From CBEUVQ01 sp965546615 (GTDB taxonomy: Bacteria; Bacillota; Desulfotomaculia; Desulfotomaculales; Desulfohalotomaculaceae): DNA of 38,913 nucleotides. Below, piece by piece: positions 31,336 through 38,913 of this stretch; the first letter of the stretch is position 1, and each line of letters opens with the position of its first letter. The stretch covers positions 1 through 38,913 of the forward strand of contig CBEUVQ010000023.1 of assembly GCA_965546615.1 (NCBI GenBank), in the 5' to 3' direction. The notes below the pieces were generated by a model that saw only the letters and a program-made list of their open reading frames with translations, did no database searches and had not been told where the DNA came from. The translations under genes and the position numbers were made by a program.

Positions 31336-33536
31336 TTCTTAACCCCCCCATTGGTTTGTTCTTTCAAAACCAAATAAATTAACGGTGGTGCACCAAATAT
31401 CATTGTCGTAGCCGCTGCCACTACACCGGAATCGTTAAAAACAAATGCTACCAACGCTCCGGCAACCACACCGATAAAACCTTTAAAAATGTAAGGGTAC
31501 TTATCTTTAATCTGCTGCATCACACCACGCGGTTTATGATACAAAATTGCCAAAGCCACAATACTGGCCAACAGCACTCGGCTCCAAACAGTATAGCGCA
31601 GCAGTTTAATGTTCATCCCTAATTTACGGTTAATAACATTATAAATTTCTATAAACCCGCCGTTAATAATTAATCTGGCAGTTTGCCCGATATGGGATTG
31701 CTGCTGCACCGGCCGGGTTAAGTCAAAAGCGATAAAAGCCAGCAAAATTGTCAAAACAGCCGCTGCCACAGCTATAATTACCTTCGGGCGAATTTTAATA
31801 TTCAAAAACAACAAAAATGTTATTAAAAAGGATGCTGCTGCTGCAATGGTGCCTCCGACGTTTGTGCCTAAATTCGGTGCAGCCATAAAATAAATGCTGA
31901 CTGCAAACCAAAGTCCGGCAGCTGCGATAATTGCTTTGCGATATTTGGTAGAGCTGTTAATAATCAATGAAGCTGCCATAATTGTTGCCCCGATAAAGAC
32001 ACCCATATATTCGTTTCCAATGCCATAGAAACGGGCACCCACCATTGGATCGTAACTTAAAATAGCTTGTTTTTGTAACGGCTGCCCTAAAGCAATATCT
32101 AACAGCAGCACTGTGACCGTCAATACAGCCAGTAGTGTAAAGCTGCAGATAAAGGATTTCCGACCTAAAATGTTAGCTGCTGTGGCAATAGCCAGTGTAA
32201 AAACAATTAATTCAATACCAACCAGCGGCACTGACGGTTGAGGAATCAACGGCATTAACAGATACGCCAACGGAACCGATACTACCATCAATATGGCCGG
32301 TTTTAACAATTTAGTACCTTTTTTACTTATAAATATCGACCATAACGCTACAGCAATAATAATCAATTGAAACAGAACATAACCCTGCTGCAGAGGTGCG
32401 CGGGCATTATAAGTCACTACCAACCGATCTAATTTTTGCTGCAAAAAATCACCGGCATCACCTGCTATCGACTGGACAAACATCGGCCTTCCACTAAACA
32501 ATGTTCCGTAATCTATACCAAAATGGTTGAGAATTGTGGGCGCAATGTCTGTATTAGACACAATGCCTGGGTGCTTAGTGGTACCGGAAATCAGCAAATT
32601 TCCCTCAGCGCCGGCCTGATTAAATTCCTTGCCCCAAACAATAATCGGCGTAAGCTTTCGGTTTTCTTGCAGCATAGGCTTATTAGGAGTAGGTGAAACT
32701 ACTATCAATAAATCTTTTTCGCCTAAGTCAGCAGCAAGTTTAGATAAAAAAGTGTCCGATCGCTGCAAAGTTTGCTGCAAATTATCTTTGTAAATGTTTG
32801 GAAATAGTTTATCTTTCTGTGCATGCAGCCGGGCAGTATCACCCAATTCGACTACAACCAGCTGATAATCAGCTAAAGAGCTGTTAACATAGTTTAATAA
32901 TTTGTCATAATCGGTACGTTTGCCTCCGGGAAACAGCGGGTCATTAAGCAGCACTTCACTGCCAACATGCCCGTAATCCACAATGCCGTTTTCGTCCATC
33001 GCAATCGTCACTGCCTGCCTGCCAAGGTCAGTGCCTACATCAGTGTTGCCAAAAACCGCCGTTTTAAATCCCGCTTGATGAAGCGCAGTTCCTAATGCCC
33101 CGATCTGCACACTGCGGAACTGATTTTTATTTACCATATCCAGCTGCGCAATGCTTAACTGCAGCACTCCTTCATCCGGCGGCATTTTGCCGGTACGCCG
33201 GTGAAAGATATCTTTAGCCAAACCATCATCTAATCTGGTGTTGGCATTAAAGGCCATGTTAGCGTTATTCAAACCGACAGCTGGTGCACCGGCTCCAATG
33301 GTAGCATAGGTATGCTGAGAAGAAACACTCGCTGCGGTATTGGTATTTAACAAACCAACTGAACCCTCAGTCATTAATTTTTTAAATCCGGGAAGGTCAT
33401 CGGAATTAATGTCATTAATATTCAACCGATCCATCACTACCACAACAACAGAACCATTGTTTTGATCCGCCGCGGCATAGCCTGCGCTAAACAAAAAACA
33501 AAGTATTGCAGCTAATAACACCAGCCACTTCCGCAA
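31326..33536 (-). CDS. Large membrane protein with N-terminal alkaline-phosphatase-like domain
   Basis: A 736-residue protein. A signal peptide (about 1-23) leads into an extracytoplasmic domain of about 350 residues with the alkaline phosphatase superfamily layout: VVVVVMDRLNINDI first strand with metal Asp, SSQHTYATIGAG at the nucleophile region, and SNTDIAPTILNHFGI, a common C-terminal metal motif. From about 385 on there are about ten membrane segments. The substrate is unknown; a lipid- or cell-wall-linked role is possible. The start is TTG with GGAGG eight bases before it. It is co-transcribed with the FAH-family gene. Confidence 0.78.
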   Translation of the reverse strand: MRKWLVLLAAILCFLFSAGYAAADQNNGSVVVVVMDRLNINDINSDDLPGFKKLMTEGSVGLLNTNTAASVSSQHTYATIGAGAPAVGLNNANMAFNANTRLDDGLAKDIFHRRTGKMPPDEGVLQLSIAQLDMVNKNQFRSVQIGALGTALHQAGFKTAVFGNTDVGTDLGRQAVTIAMDENGIVDYGHVGSEVLLNDPLFPGGKRTDYDKLLNYVNSSLADYQLVVVELGDTARLHAQKDKLFPNIYKDNLQQTLQRSDTFLSKLAADLGEKDLLIVVSPTPNKPMLQENRKLTPIIVWGKEFNQAGAEGNLLISGTTKHPGIVSNTDIAPTILNHFGIDYGTLFSGRPMFVQSIAGDAGDFLQQKLDRLVVTYNARAPLQQGYVLFQLIIIAVALWSIFISKKGTKLLKPAILMVVSVPLAYLLMPLIPQPSVPLVGIELIVFTLAIATAANILGRKSFICSFTLLAVLTVTVLLLDIALGQPLQKQAILSYDPMVGARFYGIGNEYMGVFIGATIMAASLIINSSTKYRKAIIAAAGLWFAVSIYFMAAPNLGTNVGGTIAAAASFLITFLLFLNIKIRPKVIIAVAAAVLTILLAFIAFDLTRPVQQQSHIGQTARLIINGGFIEIYNVINRKLGMNIKLLRYTVWSRVLLASIVALAILYHKPRGVMQQIKDKYPYIFKGFIGVVAGALVAFVFNDSGVVAAATTMIFGAPPLIYLVLKEQTNGGVKNCA

Positions 33537-33718
33537 ATTTATTACCTCCGCCTTCTGGTCTTTTTCTTCTAATTGAATAGCAAACTGTATAGTTTCCAGT
33601 TTTGACCAACATTATTCATGGACGATATAACTTCTACGAAAAATGGCAGTTTCCTGCATTTAGATTATTAAAGATTAACAGAAAACAACTGCCAATGTCA
33701 TTATTGGTAAAAATTGTA

Positions 33719-33746
33719 ACTACAAATTGTTAATCAGCATAATATA
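33719..33746 (+). promoter_or_regulatory. Sigma-K-like promoter of the Cys-rich gene
   Basis: AC (33719-33720), 17 bp, and CATAATATA (33738-33746) match the AC-N16/17-CATANNNTA pattern of mother-cell sigma-K. It is about 28 bp before the ATG at 33774. A vegetative reading (TTGTAA-N18-CATAAT) is also possible. Confidence 0.45.
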
Positions 33747-33773
33747 AAGAAACATTCTGGGAGGTGCCCTTTC

Positions 33774-34331
33774 ATGGATTTAAAAATTCGCCAGGATTGC
33801 AGTACCGAAGTAGACTACAGTTCAGTAGTTGTCGAGGAGAGAATTGCGCCCTTTATTATTGAGCTGGATGACAGTTCTGTTTTAAATCCGGAACCGGGGG
33901 AAAATCAAAAATTTTGTTATCGCATCACCGGTGTAGGAGAAGATGAGAGTGGTTTTGTTGATTTAAGTCACTGGGTATTGGTGCTTTGCCCAAATATTAC
34001 TGAGGAACAAATTACCAACGTTCAAGTTTTTATCGATGGTGTAGAGCAGGATGTAGAATTTGGATCGGGCGGCAATGTAGAGCTGTTTGTACCACCGCAA
34101 ACAGACCCGCCAACAGGCTGCCCCGGACTAAAGTTTGATTTTGGCTTAAGCAAAGTAGCCGGCTCAGAAGACAGCGTAGGACTTTTCTGCTTTGAACTCA
34201 CCACTCCTTATCCGGTATGCAGCGAAGGTGTCGACACTTGCTTATCCGCCGGCGGCATTACCTTTAGTGGTTTATCTATCTGCGGACCATGCTGTACAGC
34301 GCCTGAACGGGGCATTAGATTTGATTTTTAA
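33774..34331 (+). CDS. Cys-rich hypothetical protein, possible spore-surface component
   Basis: A 185-residue acidic protein with nine Cys, no signal peptide and no membrane segment. The blocks KFCYRITGVGEDESGFVDLSHWV, seen here as CYRITGVG and LSHWVLVLCPNIT, and a C-terminal GGITFSGLSICGPC look like a beta-sandwich module with extra Cys pairs. I do not recognise a named family. GGGAGG precedes the ATG. Cys-rich cytosolic proteins made late in sporulation often end in the spore coat or exosporium; that reading depends on the promoter match and is inferred. It is followed by its own terminator. Confidence 0.72.
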   Translation: MDLKIRQDCSTEVDYSSVVVEERIAPFIIELDDSSVLNPEPGENQKFCYRITGVGEDESGFVDLSHWVLVLCPNITEEQITNVQVFIDGVEQDVEFGSGGNVELFVPPQTDPPTGCPGLKFDFGLSKVAGSEDSVGLFCFELTTPYPVCSEGVDTCLSAGGITFSGLSICGPCCTAPERGIRFDF

Positions 34332-34338
34332 ACAGTGA

Positions 34339-34372
34339 GCTGCCGGTTATCCCGGCAGCAGTAATTTTTTAT
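34339..34372 (+). terminator. Terminator of the Cys-rich gene
   Basis: GCTGCCGG, a 5-base loop and CCGGCAGC, then AGTAATTTTTTATTTT, seven bases after the stop. Confidence 0.92.
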
Positions 34373-34379
34373 TTTAAGC

Positions 34380-34407
34380 ACCAAACTGTTTCCAGTCACA
34401 TAACCTA
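34380..34407 (+). promoter_or_regulatory. Second sigma-K-like promoter
   Basis: AC (34380-34381), 17 bp, and CATAACCTA (34399-34407) again fit AC-N17-CATANNNTA, with the same spacing as the site at 33719. It lies just after the terminator and 45 bp before the 34452 start. Confidence 0.5.
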
Positions 34408-34451
34408 ATAAAGGAAAAACATGGACACTGCTTATATTTGGAGGTGGAACT

Positions 34452-34673
34452 TTGACCAGTGTTACTTACAAAATAAAAAAATTGCAAAACCGCACTTTAA
34501 GACCGGATGATTTACCACCGGGATTAAATTTAAACGAACTAAAAATACTTGAAGCTAAGCTGCAGAAAAATGGTAAGTACGTATCAATTAAACCGCAAAA
34601 AGTAAAGGTAAGTAAATACGGAGATAAAATTAGGTTGAATTTAGTGACAGCTAATCCGCCAAAGAAAGATTAG
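34452..34673 (+). CDS. Small basic hypothetical protein
   Basis: A 73-residue, Lys-rich protein (TSVTYKIKKLQNRTLRPDDL onwards) without Cys, signal peptide or membrane segment. The end YGDKIRLNLVTANPPKKD is strand-like. I do not recognise it. The start is TTG, with GGAGGTGG directly upstream. It is 11 bp before the next gene, with which it shares transcription from the 34380 promoter. Confidence 0.75.
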   Translation: MTSVTYKIKKLQNRTLRPDDLPPGLNLNELKILEAKLQKNGKYVSIKPQKVKVSKYGDKIRLNLVTANPPKKD

Positions 34674-34684
34674 GAGGGATTATC

Positions 34685-35074
34685 ATGGGAAAATCTGTAC
34701 GCACCGATTTAGAAATATTAAAAGTGCATGAGCAGCAGCAAAGCTGCGGCTCACTGGGTGTCGGCGAATATAAAATAAAATGCGGCATTATTTCCGGCTT
34801 CGTCCGCTGTGATTCAGATCCGGATTTCCCCCCGGTTGCCAATGCAATCGTTAAAGCAGTTAACCTTAAAACCGGCAAAGATTACTTTGCTTGTACTAAT
34901 AAAAAGGGTTTTTACGCTCTTTGCGTACCTCCCGGAAAATATGCTGTTTTTTCTGTTTTGTGCGGAGAAGAATGCATCAGACCCATTCCCTGCAAGCACA
35001 AGCATTGTGATGATAAAAAGAATCACCATAAAAAGCGCGATAACCAATGTTCAGAAAGAACTGGACAGTCTTAA
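34685..35074 (+). CDS. Carboxypeptidase-regulatory-like (beta-sandwich) protein, Cys/His-rich tail
   Basis: A 129-residue protein. The core GIISGFVRCDSDPDFPPVANAIVKAV, seen as GFVRCD and PPVANAIVKAVNLKTG, with YFACTNKKGFYALCVPPGKY, is the CarboxypepD_reg/transthyretin-like fold often used as a structural module. The tail is rich in Cys, His and Lys (CKHKHCDDKKNHHKKRD) and may bind metal or cross-link. There is no signal peptide. AGGAGG precedes the ATG. Its end overlaps the protease gene start by 28 bp, so the two are coupled. Confidence 0.75.
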   Translation: MGKSVRTDLEILKVHEQQQSCGSLGVGEYKIKCGIISGFVRCDSDPDFPPVANAIVKAVNLKTGKDYFACTNKKGFYALCVPPGKYAVFSVLCGEECIRPIPCKHKHCDDKKNHHKKRDNQCSERTGQS

Positions 35075-36324
35075 TTTATGCTGACGGCAATAATGACTTA
35101 GAGCCGGAAATGATCCAATCCTTTTTAGATATGGAAAGTGTGGGAAGCGGACCGAAAGTTAGCGTTTTAGTGCAATTAGCTCGCGCCCCCCAAAAAAAGG
35201 TACAAATTTTAAGACCAAACATGCTCTGGTCAACAAATAATGTTGAAACTTGGAGCGGTGTGCGCAGGTACCTTTTAATTGACGAGCCAATTAAACAACA
35301 GGCAAACCGCATTTTACACTCTCACTTAGAAATAGATTTGGGAAATGTCAATATGGCCGCACCTACAACATTAAAAGATTTTATTGTTTGGGGAATAAAA
35401 AAATGTCCCGCAGAGCACTATCTGTTAATTTTAGCGGGGCACGGGGCCGGTTTTATGGGGGCTCTGTCAGAATACACCTTTAACTGCCCACAGGTAATGA
35501 GTATTACTGGTATTAGCTGGGCAATAACAGCAGCATCCCGCTTAACTAAGCAAAACATTGATATTCTGCTGTTTGATTCCTGTTATTTAAATATGGCAGA
35601 AATCATCTATGAACTGGGCAGTAACAGCTATTCACCAAAGTATATCATTGCTCCTAGTGCCACCCCTCTAAAAGGCCTGCCTTATCGAAACATTTTACAG
35701 ATTTTAAGAAACAACTATTTTCAAAAACCGGCACAACTGCTGAAAATTTTGACCGCTGAATTAAACGTACTCATGCCGGAATATAAAATCACGCCAATTA
35801 AAATAAATAAATTTTACTTATCGTGTTTAAAGAGCTCGGTTAATTTATTGGCTAAAGCAATATTGAAAAAAAATCCCGCAATCGTTGATACACTTTGCAA
35901 TCCCGCAGAAAGTTTTTCAGCGGTAAACATAAACGAACTATGCACCGCGTTAACCGCTAACAACAAAAGTATCACTACTGCGCTGTCCGCTTTTTTGGTG
36001 AAACGGTGCCTCTGCAAACTGACTGCATTTGATGACTGCGCTGCATTAAATCTTTACTGTCCGGAACGAGACGAGTATTTTAAAATGCACACCTATTATC
36101 GCCGGCTGCGATTTACCGATAATAATTACTGGCTGAATATACTTGCCGACTGCGATAAACAAATGCCTCTATTGAACAAAGAAGCAGCTTTGAAGCCAAT
36201 CTACCTGCCTTTGGAAGGAGCAGCGCATGTGATTAAAACACAAAACCCAACACTTACCGGTAATGATATTCAAAGGATAATCAGACAAATGGGCTGGATT
36301 AATTGCCCAAGATTAAAGCAGTAA
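35047..36324 (+). CDS. Clostripain-like (C11) cysteine peptidase
   Basis: A 425-residue protein whose N-terminal 200 residues fit the clostripain fold: WTVLIYADGNNDLE first strand, HYLLILAGHGAGFMG with the catalytic His (H132), and IDILLFDSCYLNMAEI with the nucleophile C179 after D177. No signal peptide or pro-domain is visible, so it should act in the cytosol or the mother cell. The C-terminal half is helical and not recognised. It is the last gene of the cluster, and may process the Cys-rich proteins encoded just before. C11 enzymes usually cut after Arg or Lys, which are abundant in the two preceding proteins. Confidence 0.85.
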   Translation: MFRKNWTVLIYADGNNDLEPEMIQSFLDMESVGSGPKVSVLVQLARAPQKKVQILRPNMLWSTNNVETWSGVRRYLLIDEPIKQQANRILHSHLEIDLGNVNMAAPTTLKDFIVWGIKKCPAEHYLLILAGHGAGFMGALSEYTFNCPQVMSITGISWAITAASRLTKQNIDILLFDSCYLNMAEIIYELGSNSYSPKYIIAPSATPLKGLPYRNILQILRNNYFQKPAQLLKILTAELNVLMPEYKITPIKINKFYLSCLKSSVNLLAKAILKKNPAIVDTLCNPAESFSAVNINELCTALTANNKSITTALSAFLVKRCLCKLTAFDDCAALNLYCPERDEYFKMHTYYRRLRFTDNNYWLNILADCDKQMPLLNKEAALKPIYLPLEGAAHVIKTQNPTLTGNDIQRIIRQMGWINCPRLKQ

Positions 36325-36420
36325 TTACAGCAGGCCAAAAAATCTCCGGCTTTGCTGTTAAACAACAACTTCTAAAGTTAAAAGGAAGGCTTGCCCGCAT
36401 TTAGGCTCCTTCCCTTTACT

Positions 36421-36543
36421 TTAATCTTTTTCTTTTAGATACTCAGCTTTAATTTTTTCATACTTTTCTTTTCTGGATACAGTCGGACGCTGATTAAGCA
36501 GGTTGTCGTCCGGCTCACCGGGTTTTTGTGTATTTTCATTCAT
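36421..36543 (-). CDS. Small charged protein of 40 residues, unknown
   Basis: The frame reads MNENTQKPGEPDDNLLNQRP and ends EYLKEKD. It is highly charged with a disordered, Pro-rich start and a Lys/Glu-rich helical end. It lies 30 bp after the ferredoxin gene on the same strand. AAGGAGGG is 17 bases before the ATG and only a few bases before an in-frame TTG five codons upstream, so the true start may be that TTG. I recognise no family. Confidence 0.6.
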   Translation of the reverse strand: MNENTQKPGEPDDNLLNQRPTVSRKEKYEKIKAEYLKEKD

Positions 36544-36573
36544 TGTTCGCTTCCACAAAACCCTCCTTAAAAT

Positions 36574-36762
36574 TTAGGAAACTTTAATCGCTTCTGTTGG
36601 GCAGTTTTCTGCAGCTTCTTTAGCCGATTCTTCCGCCTGCTCCGGAATTTCGTCTACAATGGAATGGGCTTTATCGTCATCATTCCAATCAAAGACTTCG
36701 GGGCAGGTGTCTACACATGCTCCACAACTGATGCAAAGATCTTGATCAACTACTGCTTTCAT
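36574..36762 (-). CDS. Single-cluster [4Fe-4S] ferredoxin
   Basis: A 62-residue ferredoxin: MKAVVDQDLCISCGACVDTC then, 40 residues on, NCPTEAI. The pattern CxxCxxCxxxCP plus a distal CP is that of monocluster ferredoxins of anaerobes. It is acidic, as usual for this class, and carries electrons in the cytosol. The ATG at 36762 is nine bases after GGAG; a GTG five codons earlier overlaps the GGAGG and is less likely. Confidence 0.94.
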   Translation of the reverse strand: MKAVVDQDLCISCGACVDTCPEVFDWNDDDKAHSIVDEIPEQAEESAKEAAENCPTEAIKVS

Positions 36763-36919
36763 AAGTTTAATCTCCACCTCCGTTGATATGTTACAAAATG
36801 CAGTAATAGTCTGCCTGTTTTTCTAAATTTTATCCATTAGTTTTTCATCAGTTTTTGCAGAATAATATTTAAATGAAGCCGCACAATAAAAAAGTGATTT
36901 TAATGCGGAGGAATGCGTA

Positions 36920-37969
36920 TTGAAAACAGTTTACCTGTTGGGAGCCGGTGCCGCTGCCGGCTACCAAGAATCTTACATTGGTGAAAACAGCCCGGTATCA
37001 AAGAATTTTTTTACCAAAGCCGCCCGGGTGATGAATGTTCATAAAATAAAAGATCGTTATTTTAATGACGATGGACAAAACTATCATCATCTTTTTAGTT
37101 TTATTGAACAGCTTTGGGGGGTTGATCGAAATAAAATCGGGCTAACCGATATCGATATAAATATGGAAGAAGTGCTGACCTTACTGCATATCGAACTGCA
37201 GGAAAATCCCCACTCTTTGGAGCTAAAAAGGGCATGTCGGGAGTACATGCTTCTGATGTCTATTACCTTTGACAAAATACTGTACGGAAATCCCTGCCCC
37301 TATCATCAAAAAATTGCCGCCAGTTTAAAACCGGGCGATGTGGTTATTTCCTTTAATTACGAATTATTGATGGACAACGCGCTGCTGCTGTCTAAAAGAT
37401 GGTTTCCGCATGACGGCTACGGCGTTCACTGCAAACTGCTTTCCGCAGACAGCAGTTATCATGTGGACAGTGCTGTTTCGGAAGTTGCTTTGCTCAAACT
37501 GCACGGCTCATTCAATTGGCTTTACTGTTCGGAATGCAGGCAGCTTTTTACCGCAGCAGAAGGATCGGGAGAAAATTTAAGATTCAAGTACAATCACTTC
37601 GATAAAATAAGCTGTGTGCATCAAGGGTGCCGGCACTCGCTGCAGCCGATTATCATTCCGCCGACAATGATGAAAAATTATGAAACAATGCCTTTTACCC
37701 ATCAATTATGGCGTAAGGCCCGTCAAGCATTGTGCGATGCCGATCATATTGTGATTATTGGCTATTCGTTTCCGCCTACCGATTTTCGCAGCAAGTGGTT
37801 ATTCAGAAAAGCAATGCAGCAAAGTACCCGCAGCAGAAAAATTACAGTTGTTAACCACGCCACCGGAGAAAGGCTGCAAACGCTGCTGCGTCAATACAGC
37901 AGCTTAATGCGCACCAAAGAAGTGGCCAGTTACCCTACCATTGCTGATTATGCCGCTGTATTAAATTAG
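36920..37969 (+). CDS. SIR2-like domain protein
   Basis: A 349-residue protein of the SIR2_2 type. The nucleotide-binding start is VYLLGAGAAAGY (about 4-15). SFNYELLMD holds the catalytic Asn (N146), and LKLHGSFNW holds the His (H195). CSEC (203-206) and a second Cys pair near 232-237 may bind zinc. IIGYSFPPTD is the third conserved block. All expected catalytic residues are present, so NAD hydrolysis or deacylation is possible. Such stand-alone SIR2 proteins occur both as defence effectors and as uncharacterised housekeeping genes; no partner gene is beside it. The start is TTG with GGAGG upstream. Confidence 0.85.
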   Translation: MKTVYLLGAGAAAGYQESYIGENSPVSKNFFTKAARVMNVHKIKDRYFNDDGQNYHHLFSFIEQLWGVDRNKIGLTDIDINMEEVLTLLHIELQENPHSLELKRACREYMLLMSITFDKILYGNPCPYHQKIAASLKPGDVVISFNYELLMDNALLLSKRWFPHDGYGVHCKLLSADSSYHVDSAVSEVALLKLHGSFNWLYCSECRQLFTAAEGSGENLRFKYNHFDKISCVHQGCRHSLQPIIIPPTMMKNYETMPFTHQLWRKARQALCDADHIVIIGYSFPPTDFRSKWLFRKAMQQSTRSRKITVVNHATGERLQTLLRQYSSLMRTKEVASYPTIADYAAVLN

Positions 37970-38047
37970 TACTGCTCGGGGGCATGCCTTTTTGGTTACC
38001 GGCAGACACCCGCTGCTTTTGTCCAGCGAAAAGCTGAAAATACTGTT

Positions 38048-38884
38048 TTATAATTTTTTGTTGGTCTTAACCCATATGTTCATATCTTCGAACCGGCCGC
38101 AGATATGACAATTATTTATCGCCCGTCCGTTAAAGCTGTAATTCAATTTATGCAGCACTGCATTCATGCCGTAAGAACCGGCCCGGGCTAAGCTGTATAA
38201 AACACCTCTGCCGCTCTCCCACATCTCCTTTTCCAGCGCCGTAATTATCGCGGTAAGCAGCCCCAAGCCGCTGTATTCCGGCAGTGTTGCACAATCAGTT
38301 ATTTCTGCATTATTATTTTCCATATCAATTTCCGCTGATGCTGCACTGACAATTTTTTCACCGTCAAATACAGCAATAAAGCGCACCCGATTATTAATTA
38401 CAGTGCGCACATAATCCTCATTTAAAAGCATACTGGGATATGTACTGAAAATCTGCCGATATAATTGAACAAGTGCGGCTACATCGCCCAGGTTGGCAGC
38501 CCTAATCTTTAAATTTTTCGGCAGCGGCTTCATTTTTTGCTTCCTATCAGAGTTTAAGACCTCTTTGATAATGGCATCTTCTTTTTCTAAATACTTACTT
38601 GCTCTGCGCTCTGCTGTTAAAAAATACGATAAGTAAAAACAGTCATCTCCGTTAAAAAACGCAGGAATTATCCCTTCTAAAACAAATCCTTCTTTTTTCA
38701 GCGGCTCAACTAATTTCTCGTTAACTTGAAAAATTATCTTGCCTATCTGCTTTTCTTTTGCTGTTTTCTTGATTTTTTGAACAAAGCTTACTGTATCTTT
38801 TCCCTGATAATTTAAAACTTTTATTCGGCTGTTATAAATGTCAATAATGATATTTTCTCCGCAGTAATTTAAACCGGCGCTCAC
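38048..38884 (-). CDS. ablB: Putative beta-lysine N-acetyltransferase
   Basis: A 278-residue GNAT-fold protein. NLKIRAANLGDVAALVQLYR begins the acetyltransferase domain (about 125 on), and ATLPEYSGLGLLTAIITALE is the acetyl-CoA-binding motif. The N-terminal half and the end YSFNGRAINNCHICGRFEDM are typical of AblB. With lysine 2,3-aminomutase (AblA) it makes N-epsilon-acetyl-beta-lysine, a compatible solute. ablA would lie beyond the right edge. The GTG start follows GGAG at eight bases. It suggests adaptation to salt stress. Confidence 0.88.
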   Translation of the reverse strand: MSAGLNYCGENIIIDIYNSRIKVLNYQGKDTVSFVQKIKKTAKEKQIGKIIFQVNEKLVEPLKKEGFVLEGIIPAFFNGDDCFYLSYFLTAERRASKYLEKEDAIIKEVLNSDRKQKMKPLPKNLKIRAANLGDVAALVQLYRQIFSTYPSMLLNEDYVRTVINNRVRFIAVFDGEKIVSAASAEIDMENNNAEITDCATLPEYSGLGLLTAIITALEKEMWESGRGVLYSLARAGSYGMNAVLHKLNYSFNGRAINNCHICGRFEDMNIWVKTNKKL

Positions 38885-38913
38885 ATCAATAACTCCTTTC
38901 CGCTTTTTTGATA

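Noticed and set aside
26830..33536. A complete menaquinone (mqn) operon
   Set aside because: Only mqnA and menG are recognisable; mqnB, mqnC, mqnD and mqnE are not in the window.
34651..35047. Hydrophobic frames opposite the transthyretin-like gene
   Set aside because: They are antisense shadows of the real plus-strand genes, without ribosome sites.
36325..36420. Imperfect stems after the clostripain-like gene as a terminator
   Set aside because: The stems (for example AAAGGAAGG/CCTTCCCTTT) are interrupted and the T-run is broken, so I could not support a clear call.

Overview
The window looks like chromosome of an anaerobic, spore-forming, low-to-mid GC Firmicute (Clostridia-like). The evidence is lipid II amidation genes murT-gatD, the futalosine menaquinone gene mqnA, octanoyltransferase LipM, selenocysteine genes selA-selB, many TTG/GTG starts behind strong Shine-Dalgarno sequences, and promoters resembling sporulation sigma-K sites. 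No rRNA, tRNA, transposase or phage gene was seen. I do not name a genus.

Layout. (1) 1-6560, mostly minus strand: a complete type II-A-like CRISPR-Cas locus. In transcription order it has a DEDDh exonuclease, a compact cas9 of the S. aureus type, cas1, cas2, a long csn2-like gene, a tracrRNA with its own promoter, a leader promoter and an array that runs off the left edge. (2) 6700-10300: a tiny orphan gene with its own promoter, operator-like repeat and terminator, a DUF59-like gene, then lipM-murT-gatD. (3) 10453-11052: a DsbA/FrnE-like selenoprotein with an in-frame TGA in place of the first active-site Cys. (4) 11230-14340: an sdpR-sdpI pair behind a perfect consensus promoter, a DUF456 protein, an unknown protein and a secreted PrcB-like protein. 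(5) 14450-20130, minus: a purine salvage operon (BMP lipoprotein, ABC ATPase, two permeases, xpt) under a guanine-type riboswitch. (6) 20363-23171: degV, a cold-shock gene, small proteins and a split nucleoside-recognition membrane pair. (7) 23418-26764: selA-selB, which supply the machinery the selenoprotein needs. (8) 26830-33536: a YkvA-like protein, mqnA-menG-prenyl synthase-like, speD, a FAH-family gene and a large membrane phosphatase-like protein. (9) 33774-36324, plus: a four-gene cluster of Cys-rich and small proteins without signal peptides plus a clostripain-like peptidase, with two sigma-K-like promoters. (10) 36421-38884: a small acidic/basic protein, a ferredoxin, a SIR2-domain protein and ablB.

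Best candidates for something new: the exonuclease built into a SaCas9-like type II operon, the putative late-sporulation Cys-rich/C11-peptidase cluster, the selenocysteine DsbA, and a prenyl-synthase homologue whose Asp-rich site has been replaced around an in-frame octapeptide duplication.
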